A DNA stretch of 64,000 bases from an uncultured Caulobacterales bacterium (GTDB lineage Bacteria; Pseudomonadota; Alphaproteobacteria; Caulobacterales; Maricaulaceae), in NCBI GenBank assembly GCA_937929915.1, contig CALFUN010000005.1, positions 1 through 64,000 of the forward strand. Direction: 5' to 3'. This document shows, piece after piece, positions 27,624 through 35,295 of the stretch. The first letter of the stretch is position 1; each line of letters starts with the position of its first letter. The translations under genes and the position numbers were made by a program. A model generated the notes under the pieces. It made no database searches. It saw only the letters and a program-made list of their open reading frames with translations, and was not told the DNA's origin.

Positions 27624-29051
27624 ATGGCAAATAAAATGCTCCAATTCGTCGATACTGACCGCAAAATGCCTGAAAAACGTAACCCGGCGGAACGCCGTGA
27701 AGATTTCATGGAGATTTACGGTGATTATATAGATGCAAAAGCCAAAGAGCAGGCTTCGCGCTGTTCGCAATGCGGAGTGCCTTTTTGCCAAAACCATTGT
27801 CCGCTTGAAAACAATATACCCGATTGGTTAAAATTAACGGCGCAGGGCCGCTTGCAAGACGCTTATGAGGTCTCTAGCGCGACTAATAACATGCCCGAAA
27901 TTTGTGGCCGTATCTGCCCGCAAGACCGCCTTTGCGAAGGCTCATGCGTGATTGAACAATCTGGCCACGGCACCGTGACAATCGGATCCGTTGAACGGTT
28001 TTTAACCGATACAGCTTGGCAGGAAGGCTGGGTACCGCCGCTCAAGCCGCGCCGTGAGCGGGCGCAATCTGTTGGCATTATCGGGGCAGGTCCAGCGGGC
28101 CTTGCAGCGGCAGAACAACTGCGCGAACAAGGCTGGCAAGTGAGCGTCTATGACCGTTATGACCGCGCAGGCGGGCTTTTGATCTATGGTATTCCGAATT
28201 TTAAGCTCGAAAAAGAAATTGTACAACGCCGCACAAAACGCCTCGAAGATGGCGGGGTAGAATTTGTGTTAAATTGTGATGTTGGCGTTGATATTGCTTT
28301 TGAAAAGCTACGCGCAAAACATGATGCCGTGCTAATTGCTACAGGTGTTTATGCTGCGCGGAATTTAAATTGCGCTGGCGCGGACACGCAAGGTGTCACC
28401 CCTGCCCTGCCCTTTTTAATTGAAAGCAATCGGCGCGGATTGGGCGACGATATTCGAGCTGAAACAGCGGCCAACAAAAATGTCATTGTCATTGGCGGCG
28501 GCGACACGGCCATGGATTGCGTCAGAACCGCTATCCGCCAAGGCGCGAAATCTGTCACTTGCCTCTATCGCCGCGATCAAGCCAATATGCCTGGCTCGGC
28601 CCGCGAAACGGCGAATGCTCAAGAAGAAGGCGTAAATTTTGAATGGCTCGCCGCGCCGAAATCTATTTCGGATAAAAATGGCAAGGTTAGCGCCCTGCGT
28701 GCCGACCGCATGCGCCTTGGCAGCAAAGACAGTTCTGGACGCCAAACCCCAGAGCCTATTCGCGGCGCGGATTTTGACATCAAAGCAGATTTAATCATCA
28801 AAGCTCTTGGGTTTTTACCTGAAGATATGAAAACCCTCTCAGATGAGTTGACGGTTACCCGTTGGGGGACATTACGGGTCAATCCTTTGACCTTTGAAAC
28901 CAATTTAGATGGCGTTTATGCAGCCGGCGATATTACGCGCGGCGCGAGCCTTGTGGTTTGGGCAATACGCGAGGGCCGCGATGCCGCTGCGCATATGCAT
29001 AAATACTTACGCGCGATTGAAAACGCGCAACAACCCGTTGCAGCAGAATAA
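27624..29051 (+). CDS. gltD: Glutamate synthase small subunit
   Basis: NADPH-oxidising subunit of glutamate synthase. It feeds electrons through Fe-S and FAD to the large subunit for making glutamate from 2-oxoglutarate and glutamine. 475 residues. The N-terminal Fe-S region has CSQCGVPFCQNHCPLENN and CGRICPQDRLCEGSC. The FAD/NAD folds have GAGPAGLAAAEQL and VIGGGDTAMDC, and the C-terminus GVYAAGDITRGASLVVWAIREG. The start at 27624 (MANKMLQFVDT) is preferred over an upstream frame extension that looks non-homologous. Transcribed first here, ahead of the GFA gene and gltB, so the order is gltD-GFA-gltB with overlapping starts. Confidence 0.96.
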   Translation: MANKMLQFVDTDRKMPEKRNPAERREDFMEIYGDYIDAKAKEQASRCSQCGVPFCQNHCPLENNIPDWLKLTAQGRLQDAYEVSSATNNMPEICGRICPQDRLCEGSCVIEQSGHGTVTIGSVERFLTDTAWQEGWVPPLKPRRERAQSVGIIGAGPAGLAAAEQLREQGWQVSVYDRYDRAGGLLIYGIPNFKLEKEIVQRRTKRLEDGGVEFVLNCDVGVDIAFEKLRAKHDAVLIATGVYAARNLNCAGADTQGVTPALPFLIESNRRGLGDDIRAETAANKNVIVIGGGDTAMDCVRTAIRQGAKSVTCLYRRDQANMPGSARETANAQEEGVNFEWLAAPKSISDKNGKVSALRADRMRLGSKDSSGRQTPEPIRGADFDIKADLIIKALGFLPEDMKTLSDELTVTRWGTLRVNPLTFETNLDGVYAAGDITRGASLVVWAIREGRDAAAHMHKYLRAIENAQQPVAAE

Positions 29052-29476
29052 TGAATAAGCTGACAGGACATTGCCTATGCGGCGGCGTGCAATTTGAAAC
29101 GCCGATGCCTGGACATATTGATGCGTGTCATTGCGACATGTGTCGCCGCTGGAATGGCGGGCCATTCATAGGCGCTGATTTTCGTCACGGCATTACTTTA
29201 ACGCAGGCAGATAGCCTTGCATGGTATGATAGCTCTGATTGGGCCAAGCGCGGGTTTTGTAAAATTTGCGGCACAAGTTTATTTTATTGCTTAAAAGAGG
29301 ATCCTAACTTTTGGAGTATCTCGGGCGGAACACTCAACCTTCCAGAGGGCCTGACGCTCGGTAAAGAAATATTTATCGACGAAAAACCTGATTATTATGA
29401 TTTAGCGGGCGACCAACCCAAATTAACGGGGGCAGAAGCTCTCGCCGCGTTCACTGCAGGACAAGATGATGCCTAA
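29051..29476 (+). CDS. GFA-family (glutathione-dependent formaldehyde-activating type) zinc protein
   Basis: A 141-residue Zn-binding protein of the GFA/Mss4-like fold. Zinc ligands sit in CLCGGVQF, CHCDMCRRWNGG and FCKICGTSLFY. The family was named for a formaldehyde-glutathione adduct enzyme, but most members have no proven reaction, and the founding function is disputed. Its first base is the last base of the gltD stop, and its end overlaps the gltB start by eleven bases. It is therefore placed, and probably translated, as part of the glutamate synthase operon. That position is unusual and may hint at a link to nitrogen metabolism, but the sequence does not show one. Confidence 0.9.
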   Translation: MNKLTGHCLCGGVQFETPMPGHIDACHCDMCRRWNGGPFIGADFRHGITLTQADSLAWYDSSDWAKRGFCKICGTSLFYCLKEDPNFWSISGGTLNLPEGLTLGKEIFIDEKPDYYDLAGDQPKLTGAEALAAFTAGQDDA

Positions 29477-32400
29477 GACACCCCACAATAGCTGGCTCAC
29501 AGATTACACAAACAAACGCGATGCGCTTATTGATGCCAACGCCTATGATCCTGCCCATGAACATGCAAATTGCGGGGTTGGTTTTGTTGCCAGTATTGAC
29601 GGCACACCGCGCCGTGATGTGGTCGCAAAATCCATCCAAGCCCTTAAAAATGTCTGGCATAGGGGCGCTGTAGATGCGGACGGAAAAACGGGCGACGGGG
29701 CTGGTATTCGGCTTGATATTCCGCAAGAATTTTTCCGCACACAAGTCGAGCGTACAGGCCACAAACCGACCTCTGCAAAAATCGCTGTAGGTATGATCTT
29801 CCTCCCGCGTACAGATTTTGATGCCCAAGAAGCCGCCCGTACCATTGTCGAATCTGAACTCCTTAAAGTCGGGTTCTATATATATGGCTGGCGGCAAGTC
29901 CCGATTGATATTGATGTGATTGGCGAAAAAGCCAAAGCCACACGTCCTGCCATTGAACAAGTCATGTTTCGTGACCCAAAGGGGCGCAAAGGCAACCAAT
30001 TAGAGCGCGAGCTTTATATTGTTCGCCGCCGTATTGAAAAGCGCGTTATCAATGAGGCTATTCCAAGCTTTTATGTCTGCTCGCTCTCCATACAAACAAT
30101 TATTTACAAAGGCATGTTTCTGGCCGAAGACATTGATAATTTCTTCCCTGATTTACAAGATGAGCGCTTTGTTTCGCGCGCGGCGATTTATCATCAGCGC
30201 TATTCGACAAATACATTCCCGCAATGGTGGCTGGCGCAGCCTTTCCGTATGTTAGCCCATAACGGTGAAATTAACACGCTCAAAGCCAATGTGAATCTCA
30301 TGAAAAGTCATGAGATTAAAATGGCCTCCTCGGCTTTTGGGGATCGCGCAGCAGATGTTAAACCCATCATTCAAAAAGGCAGCTCTGATTCAGCAGCACT
30401 GGATGCAACATTTGAACTGCTCGTGCGGGCAGGACGCAGCGCACCTATGGCCAAAACATTGCTCGTGCCAGAAGCTTATTCAAAGCGAAAAGATTTAATG
30501 CCTGATAATTGGCGCGCGCTATATGAGTATTGCAATGCAGTGATGGAGCCATGGGACGGGCCTGCTGCGATTACGGCTTATGATGGCCGCTGGGTCATGG
30601 CGGGGTTGGATAGAAATGGTCTGCGACCGCTGCGGTTTTCGCTCTCTAATGACGGCATACTCGCAGTTGGGTCTGAAACAGGCATGTGCCCGATGGAAGA
30701 AAAAACTATTATTAAACGCGGCGCGATTAAACCTGGCCGCATGATTGCTGTCGATCTGGATGAGGGTAAATTTTACGACAGTGCAGAGATTTTAGATGAG
30801 CTGGCCAATAAGCGCCCTTATAAAAAATGGCTGGAGAAATCTATTGATCTTGATAAAAAATTAATTGGCCCAGAAATTGTGACCCTCAAAGGCGAAGCGC
30901 TAGCGCGGCGGCAAATGTCCTGCGGGCAAACCCTAGAAGATTTGGAATTAATTCTGGCGCCGATGGCCGAAACAGGCAAAGAAGCGATTGGCTCTATGGG
31001 CGATGATACGCCTCTGGCTGTGCTATCAGATATTTACCGCCCATTATCGCATTATTTCCGCCAGAATTTTTCTCAAGTTACAAACCCGCCGATTGACCCG
31101 CTACGCGAAACCCGTGTCATGGGCCTGAAAACACGGTTTAGAAATCTGCGTAATATTCTCGCTGAAGATAAAAGCCAGACCCATGAAATGCTTGTTCTAG
31201 AAAGCCCCGTTCTCACAACGGGTATGTATCAACGTTTCAAAAAAATGGTTGGGGATAAATTACGTGTTATTGATTGTAGTTTTGAAATCCCTAATAAAGC
31301 CAATAATGACGGCCTTGCTCTGCGCGATACTTTGCGCCGTATCAAAACCGAAGCCGAAGCCGCCGTTAAAGACGGCATTGAGAATATTGTTCTGACCGAT
31401 GAATTTGTTAGTGACCGCCGCGCGGCTGCGCCAATTATATTATGTGTTGGGGCGGTACAAACACATCTTGTCAATGCCGGGTTAAGATCATCTTGTTCGA
31501 TCATTGCCCGTTCGGCTGAATGTCTCGACACGCATTATTTTGCCGTTTTAATTGGCGCAGGCGCAACGGTCGTCAATGCCTATATGGCGCAAGATAGCCT
31601 CTCGCACCGAGTCGCTCGCGGATTGCTTGATATGTCGACAGACGAAGCTGTCGCGCAATATAAAAAAGCCATCGAAGCGGGATTGCTCAAAATTATTTCC
31701 AAAAACGGTATATCGGTTATTTCCTCCTATCGCGGCGGGAATAATTTTGAAGCTCTTGGGCTATCGCGCGCGCTTGTTGGCGCGCATTTCCCTGGTATGA
31801 CGAGCCGAATTTCAGGCATTGGTCTGGCAGGTCTTGAAGTGAAAATTCTCGAATCCCATGAAAAAGCCTATGATAGCGCATCCATACGCCTGCCTGTGGG
31901 CGGGCTGTACCGCGTACGAGCGAAAGGCGAGCGTCATGCTTACCAAGCAGATATGATCCATATGCTGCAAGAGGCTGTGAGCCGTGAGGATTATGAGCTT
32001 TATAAAAAATACGCTGATGCCGTCAATGCTGAAGCCCCGATTCAAATTCGCGATCTGCTTGATATTAAACCGCTTGGCAAAGCTCTGCCATTATCGCGCG
32101 TGCAAAGCATTAATGAAATACGCCGTCGTTTCTGTACGCCGGGCATGTCGCTGGGCGCGCTATCGCCCGAAGCTCACGGCACACTTAACATTGCCATGAA
32201 CCGCATTGGCGCAAAATCCGTATCAGGTGAAGGCGGTGAAGATCGGGCGCGCTACACGCCATTACCCAATGGCGACAATCCAAACTCGGCGGTCAAGCAA
32301 ATCGCCTCGGGCCGTTTTGGCGTGAATGCCGAATATCTCAATCAATGCCGCGAGATCGAAATTAAAGTCGCGCAAGGCGCTAAACCAGGCGAAGGCGGAC

Positions 32401-33995
32401 AACTCCCCGGATTTAAAGTTACAAACATGATTGCGAAATTTCGCAACGCAACACCGGGCGTCACACTCATCTCTCCGCCGCCCCATCACGATATTTATTC
32501 CATCGAGGATTTGGCACAATTAATTTACGATCTTAAACAAATTAATCCAACCGCGCGGGTTGCAGTTAAGCTTGTCGCCAGTTCTGGCGTTGGCACGATT
32601 GCTGCGGGTGTGGCCAAAGCCAAAGCAGATACAATTCTCATCGCAGGCCATAATGGCGGCACAGGCGCATCGCCCCATACATCGCTCAAATATGCAGGCA
32701 TCCCGTGGGAGCTTGGCCTATCCGAAGCGCATCAAGTTTTAACGCTTAACAATCTTCGCGGCGCGGTGACTTTGCGCACGGATGGCGGGCTGAAAACGGG
32801 CCGTGATATTGTTATTGCCGCCATGCTCGGCGCGGAAGAATATGGTATAGGCACTTTATCATTGGTTGCCATGGGCTGTATCATGGTGCGCCAATGCCAT
32901 TCCAATACATGCCCTGTTGGTGTGTGCGTGCAGGATGAACGGCTGCGCGAAAAATTCACAGGCACGCCTGAAAAAGTTATCAATTTGATGACCTATATTG
33001 CCGAAGATGTTCGCGAAATTCTCGCAAGTCTTGGCGTGGAAAGCCTTGACGAAATTATTGGACGTACGGACTTACTCGCGCAAGTCTCTCGCGGGGCAGA
33101 AAATCTTGATGATTTGGATTTAAATCCTATTCTTGCGAAGGTCGATAACGCCAAGGTCGAAGATACACGCCATATGCGCATCGAAGTCCCAGAGACATTG
33201 GATACGCAAATTATCAAAGATGCAGGGCCGTTCTTTGCGTCAGGCGAAAAATTGCACCTTACCTATTCTGTGGAAAATACACACCGCGCCGTTGGCACAC
33301 GGACCAGTTCACATATCTATCAAACATTTGGCGCAAGCGGTGTGCAGGACGGACAATTAACTGTGCATTTACGCGGCTCTGCGGGGCAATCTCTCGGTGC
33401 TTTTGGTATGTATGGCCTAAGAATTATTGTGGACGGGGATGCCAATGATTATGTAGGCAAAGGCCTATCTGGCGCGCAAATTATTATCGCGCCGCAAGGC
33501 CGCACCCCCATTAACGCACATGAGAGCGCAATTATCGGGAATACCTGCCTTTACGGCGCCACTAAAGGCAGCTTGATGGCAGCAGGCCGTGCTGGTGAGC
33601 GGTTTGCTGTGCGCAATTCAGGCGCTATTGCCGTTGTTGAAGGACTTGGTACAAATGGCTGCGAATATATGACAGGCGGCATAGTTGTTGTCCTTGGCTC
33701 TGTCGGCGATAATTTCGGCGCGGGTATGACGGGCGGCATGGCGTATATTTATGATGAAAATGACGAATTTGAAAATGCCGTTAATCCCGATAATGTCGTT
33801 TGGCAACGCCTATCATCCGAACATTATGAAACAGAGTTAAAAGACCTCATCCGCGCGCAAGCGGCGCAGACAGGGTCTAAATTTGCTAAGAAAATCCTCA
33901 CCGACTGGGATTTGGAACGCGCGCGTTTCTGGCAGATTATTCCAAAAGAAATGCTCTCACGCCTAAAGGTACCGTTGCAAGAGGCAGCTGAATAA
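29466..33995 (+). CDS. gltB: Glutamate synthase large subunit
   Basis: A 1509-residue ferredoxin/NADPH-type glutamate synthase alpha subunit. The class II glutaminase domain begins at the exposed Cys36 after a 35-residue propeptide (HANCGVGF). It channels ammonia to a central domain and the FMN-binding synthase domain (about 850-1220), with GGEGGEDRARY and GHNGGTGASP. The 3Fe-4S site is CIMVRQCHSNTCPVGVC. The C-terminal GXGXG beta-helix contains GAGMTGGMAYIYDE. Works with GltD, two genes upstream. The start overlaps the GFA gene. No regulator gene is adjacent. The 15 bases after the stop lead to the convergent RHH gene. Confidence 0.97.
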   Translation: MMPKTPHNSWLTDYTNKRDALIDANAYDPAHEHANCGVGFVASIDGTPRRDVVAKSIQALKNVWHRGAVDADGKTGDGAGIRLDIPQEFFRTQVERTGHKPTSAKIAVGMIFLPRTDFDAQEAARTIVESELLKVGFYIYGWRQVPIDIDVIGEKAKATRPAIEQVMFRDPKGRKGNQLERELYIVRRRIEKRVINEAIPSFYVCSLSIQTIIYKGMFLAEDIDNFFPDLQDERFVSRAAIYHQRYSTNTFPQWWLAQPFRMLAHNGEINTLKANVNLMKSHEIKMASSAFGDRAADVKPIIQKGSSDSAALDATFELLVRAGRSAPMAKTLLVPEAYSKRKDLMPDNWRALYEYCNAVMEPWDGPAAITAYDGRWVMAGLDRNGLRPLRFSLSNDGILAVGSETGMCPMEEKTIIKRGAIKPGRMIAVDLDEGKFYDSAEILDELANKRPYKKWLEKSIDLDKKLIGPEIVTLKGEALARRQMSCGQTLEDLELILAPMAETGKEAIGSMGDDTPLAVLSDIYRPLSHYFRQNFSQVTNPPIDPLRETRVMGLKTRFRNLRNILAEDKSQTHEMLVLESPVLTTGMYQRFKKMVGDKLRVIDCSFEIPNKANNDGLALRDTLRRIKTEAEAAVKDGIENIVLTDEFVSDRRAAAPIILCVGAVQTHLVNAGLRSSCSIIARSAECLDTHYFAVLIGAGATVVNAYMAQDSLSHRVARGLLDMSTDEAVAQYKKAIEAGLLKIISKNGISVISSYRGGNNFEALGLSRALVGAHFPGMTSRISGIGLAGLEVKILESHEKAYDSASIRLPVGGLYRVRAKGERHAYQADMIHMLQEAVSREDYELYKKYADAVNAEAPIQIRDLLDIKPLGKALPLSRVQSINEIRRRFCTPGMSLGALSPEAHGTLNIAMNRIGAKSVSGEGGEDRARYTPLPNGDNPNSAVKQIASGRFGVNAEYLNQCREIEIKVAQGAKPGEGGQLPGFKVTNMIAKFRNATPGVTLISPPPHHDIYSIEDLAQLIYDLKQINPTARVAVKLVASSGVGTIAAGVAKAKADTILIAGHNGGTGASPHTSLKYAGIPWELGLSEAHQVLTLNNLRGAVTLRTDGGLKTGRDIVIAAMLGAEEYGIGTLSLVAMGCIMVRQCHSNTCPVGVCVQDERLREKFTGTPEKVINLMTYIAEDVREILASLGVESLDEIIGRTDLLAQVSRGAENLDDLDLNPILAKVDNAKVEDTRHMRIEVPETLDTQIIKDAGPFFASGEKLHLTYSVENTHRAVGTRTSSHIYQTFGASGVQDGQLTVHLRGSAGQSLGAFGMYGLRIIVDGDANDYVGKGLSGAQIIIAPQGRTPINAHESAIIGNTCLYGATKGSLMAAGRAGERFAVRNSGAIAVVEGLGTNGCEYMTGGIVVVLGSVGDNFGAGMTGGMAYIYDENDEFENAVNPDNVVWQRLSSEHYETELKDLIRAQAAQTGSKFAKKILTDWDLERARFWQIIPKEMLSRLKVPLQEAAE

Positions 33996-34010
33996 ATGAA
34001 TAACCGTTTA

Positions 34011-34574
34011 TTACAGCGTGGGACGCGGCGGCCGAAGTTGTAAATATATATCTTTGCCGTCGTCTCTATTGATACTCACACTGGCAATTTCACTTGGGTT
34101 AAATGTCAATCTCGGGGCCGCTATTGGGCTACAAAGCTCATCAAGGCGTTGACAAATATCAAATTGGGCCGTGGCGAGTCTGGCATTGTCGTTGATAATA
34201 GTGGTATCTATGATAATTTCACCATCCACAGCTGGGATTATAAATTGGGTATTTAATCCTTTTTCTGCAACAACAGGCGCAACAAGTACATTGCCATGAA
34301 GTGCGACATGCAGGGAGTAAATCGCTGGATCGTCATGCAAACGCACGAATAAATAGGTACCCAAATGCCCAATAAAAACACCAATAGCCGCCATAGCCGC
34401 TAAGCGGCCCCATATTGGTGGCCGCGCCGCGCGGGCCGCGTTCAAGCTCATATATGTCTCAATAAGGCCGCGAATTAATCCGCTCACGGATTTGCCTTCT
34501 TGTTTGGCTAACTCCGATAGAGCGTGTTTTTCTTCAAAAGATAACCGTACTTCAATTTTTTCTGATTTTTTCAT
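34011..34574 (-). CDS. Membrane-anchored ribbon-helix-helix protein
   Basis: A 187-residue protein with an N-terminal CopG/Arc-type RHH domain (1-44: KIEVRLSFEEKHALSELAKQEGKSVSGLIRGLIETYM). A single membrane segment follows (about 54-78, WGRLAAMAAIGVFIGHLGTYLFV), then a roughly 105-residue beta-rich tail that would lie in the periplasm. The RHH fold usually binds DNA as a dimer. Joining it to a membrane helix would give a membrane-tethered regulator, rare for this fold. GGAGG lies four bases before the ATG at 34574, so an upstream ATG (34592) is rejected. Two TGTCATG copies upstream (34632-34659) could be its own operator. No matching toxin gene is adjacent, so a toxin-antitoxin role is not indicated. 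Confidence 0.75.
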   Translation of the reverse strand: MKKSEKIEVRLSFEEKHALSELAKQEGKSVSGLIRGLIETYMSLNAARAARPPIWGRLAAMAAIGVFIGHLGTYLFVRLHDDPAIYSLHVALHGNVLVAPVVAEKGLNTQFIIPAVDGEIIIDTTIINDNARLATAQFDICQRLDELCSPIAAPRLTFNPSEIASVSINRDDGKDIYLQLRPPRPTL

Positions 34575-34631
34575 ATCGCCTCCAGTCAACAAAGCTTAGA
34601 CTTAGGCTTTTAAGAAAAGCAAATGAGAACG

Positions 34632-34663
34632 TGTCATGGATTTTAACTTTCATGTCATGACAT
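34632..34663. promoter_or_regulatory. Repeated TGTCATG plus perfect palindrome: candidate RHH operator
   Basis: TGTCATG occurs at 34632-34638 and again at 34653-34659, 21 bases apart (two helical turns). The second copy is embedded in the perfect 12-base palindrome ATGTCATGACAT (34652-34663). The sites lie 58-89 bases before the RHH gene start and downstream of a terminator, so they are in its promoter region. Confidence 0.45.
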
Positions 34664-34692
34664 AAAAAAAGCCCGCCTAAGCGAGCTTTTAA
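34664..34692 (-). terminator. Intrinsic terminator after the exported-protein gene
   Basis: AAAGCCCGC, CTAA loop, GCGAGCTTT with one mismatch, then a U-rich tract on the minus strand. It follows the stop of the gene at 34712-35278. Confidence 0.7.
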
Positions 34693-34711
34693 AATCTAAA
34701 CCTAAAGACAT

Positions 34712-35278
34712 TTATTTAATGTCTTCAATCGCTTTCAAACTAATCACCATATCGCCGCTCGCTGTGCGCTGCAGGCCAGGATGCGGAGCGGGGGCTTGTT
34801 TTGGGCCAACTTGTACAGGAATTGAAAATGCGCGAAAGCTTGGCCCGCGATCAGAGGCATCAGACACAGCTTGCACCTGTATATAATGACGCCCAAGGCT
34901 ATTCACAGTAAATGTCACTGGCATCTCATGTTCATTACCGCGCGACATGTTAAAATTAGTTTGGCCAGAATTAGCAATCAGGTTAACATCTCCTTTCACA
35001 GTGCAATCTACGCGTAAATCACCTGACTGGAACGGGGTTAATAAAGTGAGGTCAATCGTCACAATATCCCCAACGGCAATATTTTTTGGCATAGAATAGG
35101 CATAGCGAATAGGCGAGCCTGGCTTATGATAGGATTGGCTATCCGAATAATAAATACGCTCTGCATCAACTGGCACCGCTGTCAGTTGGCTTGTTTTTGC
35201 ATAAGAGATATTGCTCCCCAATATACCCGCCGCCAAAATTGTAACGCCCGCAAGATTTAATATCGTCAATTTACGCAT
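34712..35278 (-). CDS. Exported protein of unknown function, coupled to the HEWGH lipoprotein
   Basis: 188 residues with a signal peptide (LTILNLAGVTILAAGILGSNISYA). No family recognised. The body reads like a beta-sandwich: YSMPKNIAVGDIVTIDLTLLTPF, then LRVDCTVKGDVNL, then an extended strand set ending VGPKQAPAPHPGLQRTASGD. The start at 35278 has GGAG seven bases upstream; ATGs at 35290 and 35284 are less likely. The gene begins seventeen bases after the stop of the upstream lipoprotein gene, so the pair should be one transcript. It may be a partner or chaperone of that protein. Ends at a terminator. Confidence 0.7.
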   Translation of the reverse strand: MRKLTILNLAGVTILAAGILGSNISYAKTSQLTAVPVDAERIYYSDSQSYHKPGSPIRYAYSMPKNIAVGDIVTIDLTLLTPFQSGDLRVDCTVKGDVNLIANSGQTNFNMSRGNEHEMPVTFTVNSLGRHYIQVQAVSDASDRGPSFRAFSIPVQVGPKQAPAPHPGLQRTASGDMVISLKAIEDIK

Positions 35279-35295
35279 AATCATCTCCATTATAT

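Noticed and set aside
29451..29999. 182-codon minus-strand frame opposite the 5' end of gltB
   Set aside because: gltB is unmistakable on the other strand; the antisense translation has no family features.
34011..34574. Antitoxin of a toxin-antitoxin pair
   Set aside because: The RHH domain is followed by a membrane helix and a periplasmic domain, and no small toxin-like gene is adjacent.
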